A stretch of DNA of 36,593 nucleotides from IMG/VR virus record IMGVR_UViG_3300003894_000012, positions 1 to 36,593 of that record; one strand, written 5' to 3'. The number at the start of each line of letters is the position of its first letter. Position 1 is the first letter of the stretch. Shown here piece by piece: positions 1 to 9,600 of this stretch. A program made the translations under genes and the position numbers. The notes beneath the pieces were generated by a model. It had not been told where the DNA came from and did no database searches. It saw nothing but the letters and a program-made list of their open reading frames with translations. This stretch comes from a virus.

Positions 1-14
1 AAATAGGAGATAAA

Positions 15-110
15 ATGAAAGAAAAATGGGAATCAATGGACAACAAACTAAAAAGAACTATCTTAATCGCATTGGCCGTTATAGTAGTCTGCTCTATTGT
101 TTGGGGCTAG
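15..110 (+). CDS. Small single-pass membrane peptide (31 aa)
   Basis: A short frame starts 6 nt after a good ribosome binding site (AGGAG at 5-9). It encodes a charged N-terminus (MKEKWESMDNKLKRT) and one hydrophobic segment at about residues 16-30, then stops at TAG 108-110. It overlaps the start of the lipoprotein frame beginning at 26, in another frame. Size and topology resemble a small phage lysis-cassette membrane protein, but there is no family signature. Its hydrophobic stretch would also make a good signal sequence for the downstream lipoprotein if a frameshift joined the two, so a broken or frameshifted single gene is the main alternative. Confidence 0.5.
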   Translation: MKEKWESMDNKLKRTILIALAVIVVCSIVWG

Positions 111-439
111 TCGGTTGCGGGACGATAAAGAAAGCGGGAATAGTAGCGACAGCAGCCGGGACAGGTGCAATTGCGGGGACTGTATTCAGTGGGGGTGTAG
201 CTGCGCCGATACTGGGAGCCACGACGACTGCCTTTGTGGCAGATGTGGTGACAGAGGTGACGGACACCACCCCTACTTTTACGGGAGCTGACATGAACTG
301 CGCGCCTGATAATTTCTGGACATTGCTAGGATCCCTCGTTGAGATGGGTGGTTGGCTGCTTATACTCGTTATAGTAGCGCCAATGATACTAGGTTGGATA
401 CTTCCTGGTCCTCTAGAGAAACGCAAGAAAAGAAAATAA
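26..439 (+). CDS. Putative lipoprotein with C-terminal membrane segment (unimolecular-spanin-like)
   Basis: 137 residues. A short hydrophobic stretch precedes a lipobox-like LVGC (Cys about 31), followed by a glycine/alanine-rich zipper-like segment (about 37-72). A Thr-rich polar region follows, then a strong membrane helix (about 108-128) and a very basic tail (LEKRKKRK). Outer-membrane lipid anchor plus C-terminal inner-membrane helix is the known topology of unimolecular spanins such as T1 gp11, which disrupt the outer membrane at the end of lysis. That role is inferred from topology only. The glycine-zipper part could instead make it a virion or envelope lipoprotein. The start is uncertain: ATG at 26 has a weak ribosome binding site and lies inside the preceding small frame. 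TAA overlaps the ATG of the next gene (TAATG). Confidence 0.55.
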   Translation: MGINGQQTKKNYLNRIGRYSSLLYCLGLVGCGTIKKAGIVATAAGTGAIAGTVFSGGVAAPILGATTTAFVADVVTEVTDTTPTFTGADMNCAPDNFWTLLGSLVEMGGWLLILVIVAPMILGWILPGPLEKRKKRK

Positions 440-1899
440 TGCCAGCTATAACATTTACAAAATTTCAGTCCGGCATCGATCTGAGGAAGTCTGATCAGGT
501 TGTAGATGCTAATGGTCTGAGAGAATGTAATAACGCTTACATTACCGGTGGTTACGGTATCCAAAAGAGACCTGGTCTAGATAAGATCAGTGGAAGCTCT
601 TTAGGTACCGATACCTCTGGATTATTCTATTTCAATAACAAGCTTTACACGGTTAGTCACCAATTTGGGTCTTCGCCAAGCTTGTCAGGTTATGGCGTAC
701 CACCTATTGGATCTACAGTAGAAAGGCTGGTATTAACTAATCCAAACGACTTTTCCGGTACAGATGCTGTTTCTAGAGTTTGGCAGTTTATGCCATTCAA
801 TAGAAAGCTTTACGTAATTGTAGAATACGACAGTGGTGACATACAGCACTTTTTTGATGGAACAGCCATCACAGACGCGAATTGCCCTCAGACTAAATCA
901 GCTTGCGTACATGACTCAAAAATATATGCCATTGACTCTAATGCAGCAGGAAGGGGTTACATCAAATACAGCGCGACTGGGGACCCCACAGATTGGTCAA
1001 AGATCAGAGATGCTAGTGGAACGCTAGGAATTCCAGCTGGTCAGGAAACTCCAGACGAAGATCTTATAGCTGTATTCTCCTTTAGAGACCAGCTTGTAGT
1101 CTTTATGGAGAACAGTCTCCAGCTTTGGAAGACAGATCCTGATCCTAACCTGATCGAGCTTGAAACTATAGTAGAAAACTCGAACCTGAATTACCAGCTA
1201 TCTCTTGGTAATACCGGAACAGATGTCTTTTATTTAAATGACGTAACATTCGAGTCTCTTTCTCAGAAGCTTTATACCGATACGTTACAATCGGTAGATA
1301 CTGGCTCTTCAATAAAAGATTTAGTATCGACTCAGATAACAAATTATGCATCATCTAACGAGCCTGTTGCGTTATATTATTCTGGTCTTAACCAGTATAT
1401 ATGCGCGATAGAGAAGCAGTTATACGTTTACGCTTTTTCCCAAACTGCAGAGCTTGCTGCATGGACTAGATGGAGTCTTCCAGAGGCCGTGCAAGATATG
1501 GCCACATTTAGAAACTATCTATTCGTTAGATGCAACGACCACATATTCTCGTTCAATCCTAGTTCTTATCAAGATACAGATTCTTCTGGTACAGCCTCAT
1601 CCATAGCGGTCTCTATCGAAAGTTCTTTCCAGACTTTAAAGAAATCAGGATTATGGAAACAGATCTTTGGCGCTGATGTATTAGTTGAGGGTTCCGCCGA
1701 TATACAATATAAGTACGATTCAAGGACGCCTACTACTTTTACAAACGCTCAAGCAATATCAGGCGATTCTAGACCTGGATTGCTTCTTCCCGTAGAATTG
1801 ATGACGACAGAGCTCGGATTCAAAGTAACTCAAACCGCTAACACAAACTTGTTATTCAGCGGTATAACATTTTATTTCAATGAATTAGGTATTTTCTGA
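439..1899 (+). CDS. Tail nozzle / packaged-DNA stabilisation-type structural protein
   Basis: 486 residues from ATG 439, which overlaps the upstream stop as TAATG; the longer open frame from 352 lies inside the upstream gene and lacks a reason to be used. The N-terminus (FQSGIDLRKSDQ...N.Y...GIQKRPGL) is the typical opening of podovirus tail nozzle and DNA-stabilisation proteins (P22 gp10 and T7 gp12 type), where a sequence saying 'these outputs are defined, reference must be RPG' begins a beta-propeller. Repeated short beta-rich blocks with aromatic W/F positions (DPTDWSKI, FRDQLVVFMENSLQLW, AAWTRWSLP) follow. It probably forms the tail tube tip below the adaptor at 32871. Position just before the internal virion genes fits. 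Family identity is by pattern, not by alignment. Confidence 0.6.
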   Translation: MPAITFTKFQSGIDLRKSDQVVDANGLRECNNAYITGGYGIQKRPGLDKISGSSLGTDTSGLFYFNNKLYTVSHQFGSSPSLSGYGVPPIGSTVERLVLTNPNDFSGTDAVSRVWQFMPFNRKLYVIVEYDSGDIQHFFDGTAITDANCPQTKSACVHDSKIYAIDSNAAGRGYIKYSATGDPTDWSKIRDASGTLGIPAGQETPDEDLIAVFSFRDQLVVFMENSLQLWKTDPDPNLIELETIVENSNLNYQLSLGNTGTDVFYLNDVTFESLSQKLYTDTLQSVDTGSSIKDLVSTQITNYASSNEPVALYYSGLNQYICAIEKQLYVYAFSQTAELAAWTRWSLPEAVQDMATFRNYLFVRCNDHIFSFNPSSYQDTDSSGTASSIAVSIESSFQTLKKSGLWKQIFGADVLVEGSADIQYKYDSRTPTTFTNAQAISGDSRPGLLLPVELMTTELGFKVTQTANTNLLFSGITFYFNELGIF

Positions 1900-2447
1900 T
1901 GGCCTCACCACTAAGTTACAGAATAAAAGAGGGTAGCGATGCTGTTTCTAGACTTTTCGGCGGAACAGCTGCAGATAACGTATATGCAGGTCTACAAGAT
2001 GTCGCTAAAAAACAATATGGCATCGGCGCTGATGAACTAGATAGAGCTAAGCAAGCGGCCGAGACTAGGGCTACACAACAGTTTGCCAGGAAAAGAACCC
2101 ACGGTGGAAGCGCTCATGCGCAGTCTCTTAGCGATATCGCAACCAAAGATATAGCGGATAGGGTTAAGCTTGCAAATACAGCTATATCTGGTATGCGACA
2201 AGGAAGAAATGAATACGACAGTTTAGCTCCAGAGCTTTATAAGTTAGCAGCGGCTGGAGGATTGTCTGATGCCTCAGGCAAGGGATTATCTTGGGGATCT
2301 AAGTCTGGAAAACCAGGAGTATCGTTCTTCTCTGGCGGGTATACACCGGGTAGAGCAACCGACGCCTCTAGAGCTTTGGGAACAGGCGGCGGAAGATATA
2401 AAGCGGGCGAATATTTTAAAACAGCGCCTAGGAAGTACATCCTTTAG
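1899..2447 (+). CDS. Probable small internal virion / structural protein
   Basis: 182 residues, starting at the ATG that overlaps the previous TGA (1897-1901). Rich in Ala, Gly, Lys and Arg, with a predicted helical first half (about 25-115) and a Gly-rich second half ending GRYKAGEYFKTAPRKYIL. No enzymatic motif is visible. In T7-like phages the genes between the tail nozzle protein and the largest virion protein encode the ejected internal core proteins; this gene occupies the slot of the smallest of these. The role is inferred from synteny and composition only. Confidence 0.5.
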   Translation: MASPLSYRIKEGSDAVSRLFGGTAADNVYAGLQDVAKKQYGIGADELDRAKQAAETRATQQFARKRTHGGSAHAQSLSDIATKDIADRVKLANTAISGMRQGRNEYDSLAPELYKLAAAGGLSDASGKGLSWGSKSGKPGVSFFSGGYTPGRATDASRALGTGGGRYKAGEYFKTAPRKYIL

Positions 2448-2458
2448 GAGTAAATATT

Positions 2459-3682
2459 ATGGCTAAACCTATATTTGATACTGCCACGGCTTTACAAACT
2501 GCAATGCTTGCTGCGCAGTGGATAGAGACGATGAAGGAGTATGAAGATGCCAGACAAACAAGGAAACAATGGGAATCTAGAAACTCAGCAGAATTCGGGG
2601 TTAAAGCGGGGCAGAGAAGTAAGGAAGCGGCAACGTCTGCCGAACAGTTAGCTATAGATCGGGCTGCAAGTAGTTTAGATAGATCTGATATAGGTCTTGG
2701 TGAAAGAAAAGTAGGTTTAGATCGAGAAAGATTAACCGACAAAGAAAAGGGAGTTGAACTAGACCGCGACAGGATAGACCAAGCATTCAAGAAAACTAAG
2801 CAAGAAGAAAGAATGTTCGATATTGCTGGGGCTGGCGCTTTATCAGAAAGGGAAGCAGCGGGAGCTATTGCGGCCGCTGAAGAAGACGCCGCAGGTATAG
2901 CTGGAACCGGCGCTAGAGATATGGCGCGCTATTTAGAATGGCTTCCAGCCCACGCTAAATCATTCGAAGACGAAGCGAAAGCTTTTACAGACCCGCTCTT
3001 ATCTAGTGTACCAGGCACAACAGTTACTGGATCTAGATATGATTCTGATTTCGCATCCGCGCAGGGTCCTGCCTCATATGCTAGAGATAATAGGATGGCA
3101 GAAATAGATGCGTTTGCAGCTGCCATGAACCAATCAAGAGATCCATTGGCTAATATTGGTTTAGGACAAGCAAGCAAGGATGCTCAAATGCAGAGAATTT
3201 CTAAAGAAATGGGCTTAGCTGGAGCGGATCAATCTTTAGCGAGCGCAGGATTAAAAGAAAAAATTAGAAAGATAGGAGAAGATGACTTAAACATTGATAG
3301 GAAAGATTTAGACCTCGCCTTAAGCGGTATTGGTATAGACAGGAGAGGCTTAGATATTGATTTAAGCTCTCTTGGTTTAGATGCATCTAGAACTGGATTA
3401 GCTGATAGAAAAGCTAGCGCAAGACACAAATCTGTGACGGATGCTTTAGCCTCTCAAGCGGCTCTCGATTCTATCGCGATGGCGCATCCAAAAACACTTC
3501 GAAATCAGCAATCTGTAACGTTCCCAGGATCTTCTTTGTTGGGAACCACGGCAGACCTTGTTGATGCGTTCAAACCTAAGCAGACGCAAGTAACCATAGA
3601 TAGAACAGGACCTCCTGGTGGTTACGGCGGAAAGAACCCATCTACAGGTGCGTCATATGGTGGTGGTTACCACGGTAGATAA
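2459..3682 (+). CDS. Probable internal virion protein with heptad-like repeats
   Basis: 407 residues with a strong ribosome binding site (AGGAG at 2447-2451). Residues about 75-115 and 255-325 contain repeated short units of the form xxLDRxxIGLxxRxxDL, in which leucine/isoleucine and Asp/Arg recur every 6-8 residues, giving a coiled-coil-like rod. The C-terminus is Gly/Tyr-rich (GGYGGKNPSTGASYGGGYHGR). It is followed after 3 nt by the giant virion gene. By position it would be the middle-sized ejected core protein (T7 gp15 slot). No catalytic residues are recognised. The amphipathic repeats fit a helical assembly that lines the ejection channel, but this is inference. Confidence 0.5.
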   Translation: MAKPIFDTATALQTAMLAAQWIETMKEYEDARQTRKQWESRNSAEFGVKAGQRSKEAATSAEQLAIDRAASSLDRSDIGLGERKVGLDRERLTDKEKGVELDRDRIDQAFKKTKQEERMFDIAGAGALSEREAAGAIAAAEEDAAGIAGTGARDMARYLEWLPAHAKSFEDEAKAFTDPLLSSVPGTTVTGSRYDSDFASAQGPASYARDNRMAEIDAFAAAMNQSRDPLANIGLGQASKDAQMQRISKEMGLAGADQSLASAGLKEKIRKIGEDDLNIDRKDLDLALSGIGIDRRGLDIDLSSLGLDASRTGLADRKASARHKSVTDALASQAALDSIAMAHPKTLRNQQSVTFPGSSLLGTTADLVDAFKPKQTQVTIDRTGPPGGYGGKNPSTGASYGGGYHGR

Positions 3683-3685
3683 TAA

Positions 3686-6600
3686 ATGTCTTCTTTATTC
3701 GATATAGAGCCTAGAAGCAAAAAAGACGTCGTTACTCTAAACCCCGGAGATCGTTATTCCAGCACTGGAGAGGTTACCAGATATAGTGGTGGAGGAACCG
3801 GGGGAGGTGGCGGCGGTGGTTGGAGCACAGAGGCAATCACCCAGTACGCTCAAGATCTAGAACAAGAACAAATGGAAGTTGCTGACGCAACCCATTCTGA
3901 TCCCAATTCTGCTGAAGAAGGTAGACGACAGTTCTACGAGAATAATCCCGCTATGAAGCGGTATCGTCATCGTCAAGCTCAGGGTAAGGCTATAAAGCAT
4001 TCACCTTGGGCATTCAACTTTACAGACCCGAACACTGGTATAGTACATCCTAATTATCTACCGCGTGGAGTTAGTAACGTATTATTCAGCCAGACTGGCG
4101 AGCTTCTGGACATGTTTGGAGCTGAAGAGACAGCTGATACTCTGCGGAAAACAGCTCAAGAATCTTTTGGTTGGACTCCCAGGTATGATTGGGAAGATGT
4201 TAAAGAGGAAGATATCGGTGCTTTAGAAACAATAAAGCGTGGCGCTCTTTACGGTATAGACTCTACCCCAACATCACTTGGTTATTTAGGAACTATGGCT
4301 CCTGGTTTAGGAGTCAAAGGTGCGGCGGCTGTGGCTGGTACAGCACCCGCTTTTTTAGCAGAACTTGAGCGTATTGCACAGGCTAGGGCTAGAGCAGAAG
4401 GAATGCCTGAGGGAGTTGATCCTAATTTTGCTCAATATGCTGCTGCTGCGCCATCTGCAATAGCAAACATGACATTAGATCGCTTTGCTGCTAGGTTGCC
4501 GTTTACCAATCAATTAGGCACTGCAGCCGGTGCTGGAGTTTCTGCTGGTACAGAGTTTGGTACAGAATTTGCTCAAGGTGGATTAGAAGAGTTTGTTACT
4601 AAGTACGGAACTCAATTGCAGCCACAAATGGATGTTATAGACGCTGGTCTTGCTGAAGGTGTGGCTGTAGGACCTCAGGCAGCAGTTCAAGGAGCAGTAT
4701 CTTTAGGTAGGAATTATCTAGATGAGAGAGCGCGCGGTACAGTCCCCCCAGTCGCGCTAGAGGACACTGCTAATCTACCTGCGTTACCACAAGGGCCAGC
4801 CCCAGAGGTTGCTCCTAGCGCGATAGAGGATCCATCTAGACGCCAATTCTTACAAAACATGGGTGATATCGCTACTGTAGCTGCAACTACACCTACTGAT
4901 CTACTCCCGAATCTTGCTGAAGCCGCTCCTGCCGCCGTTGAGACCGCTGCTGCTCCTGTTGCTGCTCCAAAACTTAGTATGGATTATCTCAACCTTCCGA
5001 TGCCGACAGATTACGTGTTCGACATCAATGGTAAGACTCTATATGCTATGACACCAGATCATATCGATATAGAACAAGGGGAAACCTTTGTTCAATTCAC
5101 CGATGAAATGGGTGGAGATAATTTACCAGGTGGAGTTCCTGATACTGTAGACATCAAACCATATTTAGACCCTGTAGAAGATATATCCCAAAGAGATATA
5201 GATAAAGCGGTTGCTAGAGCTATTCAAGATAATCTTATAAGTGAGGGCGACGAATTCTTTTTGGGTGATGTAAGACGTTATTACGACGAGGCAGGAAACA
5301 ACGCTGGACCTTCAGATCCGTTTGAGATACAGAGGATAGAAGCCCAAAACGATCCTGAAGGCATATTTGACGAAGTTATGCTTCAGCGTGAGGCACGACG
5401 TTTAGGTAGAAGCAGAGATGATAAACGGTTGGGTGGTTACTCTAGGTTTGAGACAACACCAACAGAGCCAAGATTGAGCGGTGCTCCAGAACCAACAGAG
5501 CCTAGAGTACCGAAAAGACCAATACTCAGAGATCCTACAGAACTAGAGGATTCAGACTGGCAGTCACCGCTTGAGTCGGAAATAACAAGAGAAGCCGAAA
5601 AGCTTGCAGAGCAAGATCGCATAGAAGAACTAGCCAGAGACAGAGAGGTTACTGAGGCTATTCCGAAGTTATCTGTTCTCGATAGGAGATTATCTGAAGC
5701 AAGAGACCGGCTAAAGTCTTTAGAAGCTGGTAACCCTCCTCCAGGGTTTGAAGATGACTATACTCAAGAAGAGATCGAAGAGGATATTAGATTAGAAAAA
5801 GCTAATATAGAATCTTTAGAAGAAGAAGCCAGGATTAAACAAGAAGAGCCTGTTGAAGCAGAATTTGAAGAAGTTGATGATACTACTACTGTAGATGCTG
5901 CAGCTCCAACAGGGCCAAGAGTAGATGCTGAAATAGATCCTAACGCTAAAAGGATAAACAAAACAAAGAGGGTTAAGGGAAGAACTTACCGGTTTTATGG
6001 AGCTGAACACCTCCCCGGTGTAGATATAAACCGGATTATAAATAAGGTAGATCTAAAAGGTAGAGGAAAAGATGTTATCGATGTAGCTTTCCTTTATGTT
6101 CCAGCATCTGGAAGACCAGCTATTGAAAGCGTTGCTGATTCCTTTGTTCAGGGACTAGGAACAGTTTTTGGTAGAGCCCAGGGACAAGCCGGTGGAAAGT
6201 ACAAGATAGCTATTAACCTTGCTAGATTCGACAAAGACGGCATAACTGAGGTTTTAGTTACTCAAGCTGATCGTTTAGGAATCTCAGTAGAAGAGCTAAT
6301 GAAACGCATTGGTAATGAGAATCTTCAAGAATATGCTATTAGAACTACGTTACAACACGAAATTACCCATGTAAATCATTTTATTTGGGAAAACGCACTG
6401 CTTGGAGAATCCGGAGCCCCCTCGTTTTCAAACTCAAAAAGACTTCAAAAATGGAGACGGGATCTTTACAAAACATACAGGCAAGAACTCCTAGACTTTA
6501 TGGAGAAGGACGACAAGGCTTATCATCGAATTGGCCTTGGTATGGAAGTAGACAGCAATCAAGAAGCTATAACATTTATTGATAACCTTATGCGCGAAGC

Positions 6601-9600
6601 TTCTAAGCCTACCGCATCATCCGGAACAAGATATGACGCATCCAGAAGAATGTGGTCTGTATTCTCTGAGCTGCTAGCTTATCAGAGCGATTCTAAAAAC
6701 ATAGAAACTTGGACTACTAAATTCAAAAGAGTTGTCAAGATGCTGCTTGCAAAGGTTGGCATCAACGTAGGAAAAGACGATCTAAACGATTTGATGGATG
6801 ATCTGTATTCTACTGGAAATATCAGACAGAACTTAAAACCGGTTAGGGTATTAAATGAAGGTCCAATACTTTCTGAAGAAGCTAAAACAGAAGAAGCCGC
6901 TAGAGAAGTCAGGGCTAGGATGGAAGGCAGGGACTTAGAAGTTGGAACCCCAATTCGTCCTGCTAAGTTTAGCTCAACTAACGAAATCTTACGTAAAAAC
7001 AACGTATCTGAAAAAGTTATATCAGATATATCTAAAACTCTTTCTTTAGAAGAGCGGGAATTACCAATATCTGATGTAGCTCCTACTCTAGAAACCGTCT
7101 TTGATCTGCCTTACAACCCAGTAGATTTAGCTGGTAGATTATCTGATCTAGCCAAAGAGGATAAAGACGAGTATTCCAGGTTAATCGCTATGATAGAAAC
7201 TGGCGATAGATTGTTTAATCTGGATATGGAGTTATACGAGGGTAGAGAGGACATTAATACTGGTAACGCAATTTCTGATTTAGAAAGCGAAATAGTAGAT
7301 ATACTCGGCCCAGTGGATCAAACAGAGGCAATTCCTCCTGACTTCGACGAAGATGCTTGGGTACAAGCTTGGTCAGAACCGAAAGATCCTAAAAAGAAAA
7401 AGAACTATACTGAACAGTTCGAAGATGTTATGAACAACCAGGCTGGTAACACAGAAACACCTGGTTACACCTCTCCTCTTAGTCAAGAACTAGACAGATC
7501 CGATGACGCGGCGCAGAGAGAATACACTGGTGCTGATTCAGTATCTAGACCTAAAGCTCGTGAAAGAACGATGCTCAGGAATACATTCCAGCATCTATAC
7601 AGCAGGGCTGCTCAAACCGTAAGACGTCATTCTGGAGCCAGTAAAACAGCTGGCTTAATAGCTGATATGATCCTGCGCGCTCCTCACGTTAAGCTGAGAG
7701 AGAAAGAGACTAAGGCAGGTCGCGACTATGTACAGAAAAAGTCTATGGCCATGGGAGAGTTTAGGCTAGACATACAACGCGCTCTGGATGAGCTAACAAA
7801 CAGGGGTGGTGTCATTCCTAAGAAAGTTAACGACCAGCTCGTTGACTACTTCATGAATGGTACCATTCCACAAAATGGTCGAGTAGCTGCAGCTGCTGCA
7901 CAACTTGATTCTGCGGTAGAGAGGTTGTATGCCTGGTCTGACAGGGTCGGTAAGAAGCATACTGAAGACTTCTCTCTAAGGCCTGTTGACGGTGGTAAGC
8001 TACCGAGAGTATATGACACCGACAAGGTTGCTTCTCCAGAGGGTCGTAAAAAGCTTATGGACCTGCTTGAGGGCATTGGCATTGTCAACGATCCAGCTAA
8101 TGATAAATACGATGCTACCGATGTATACAACATCATATTAAATAGCGGCGGGTTTGTATCTGGCGACTTTACTCAAGAGGCTCGAAAGACAGGCATCGAG
8201 GGGATGCAAGACCAGAGGGAATTGTTTGACAGAATAGAAAGAGAAATACCTAGAGACCAGTTAGGAGATTTGCTGCTTACTGACTATCAAGCTATCGTTC
8301 CTAGGTTTGTTGACAAAGCTGTAGAGAAAACCGTTTACGCTGAGATTTTCGGTCACAAGAACGAGCATTTAATAGAGCTTAAAAACAAGGTTAGAGAAGA
8401 GGTAGAGCAACATAACAGAGATTCCGATACTTATATCGAAGTCGATTACGTTATGAAGAGTATTGACAACATGATGGATATTATCCACCATAGATACAAA
8501 GTCAATATGATACCTACTAGAGGAAGGAAGTTTATTCAGGCAGCCATGAATGCAACCACTATGGCAAGCTTGACCCTGGTATCTCTCGCATCTATGCCTG
8601 AGTTCTTTACTGCTACAGCTCTTGGTAGTAAGAACCCTGCTAAGTTTGCTACAAACATTATGGGTGCAGCAACGTACTCTGCTCTCAAAGGTTTGAACGG
8701 TATGAATAAGCTGCTTACCGGCAGGGTAATGAAGGGTTACTTCGATCCTAAAACCAAGGTTGGTAAGCGAGCTAAATTCCTGAGAGAGTTAGGCTTGTAC
8801 GATATCTCCAGCTTAGGTGAGGCAGCAGCACAGCGGTATGTTGGTCCTAGCTTCATTAAAGCAGGTGTTGGATCCACTGGTAACTCGCTAGGTATACGAG
8901 CGCTTTACAGGTTGTATGGTCTTGGCAACCTAGAGAAAGGTAGATTCAGAGCGCGTCAAGGCAGAGCATTAATGAACATGGATACGTATTTTGAAATAAA
9001 TATGTTGACAACCATGACTCAGATGCAGCAGATGATGGCATTGAAGAACCTTGAGCAGAATATAGTATCTGATGCGAAAGCTTTGTCTAAAGCCGCTAAA
9101 GGCAAGGGTATGAAGCTGAAATCAACTATCGCCCAGATTAAAACCAATCTCAAAGGTTATGGACTATCTGAAAGCGAGATTGACGAACTTGTTAGATGGT
9201 ATGATGCTGGTCATAGAAACCTGTGGGATGTGCCTGGTGAATTCAAACTGGATTTGGCTGGGCCAGCACATAGGTTTGTTCAGACAGTTATCACGTTACC
9301 AAGTGAAGGTAGCTTGCCAGTTATATTCAGGAACCCGGCCTTCGCCCCATTCCTTCTGTTCAAGTCATTTATCACAACGTTTGGTAATACGTTTATAAAC
9401 ACTGTAGCACAGCGGTTGAGGTTTGCTGAAGGTACTGGAATGTCTAAGAAGTACCAGCAAAGCAAGCAAATCGCTGGTCTTATGGGTACCGCTGCCGCAA
9501 TGTATGGAGCGGTTCAGTTTGCACAAGGTGTTGGATACCTGATTAAATACGGAGAAGATGACGACCCTTGGGAAGAGAAGATTGGTGACTTCAGTAAGTT

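Noticed and set aside
94-564. 156-residue antisense frame at the left end
   Set aside because: It is antisense to the lipoprotein and tail genes, both with better support.
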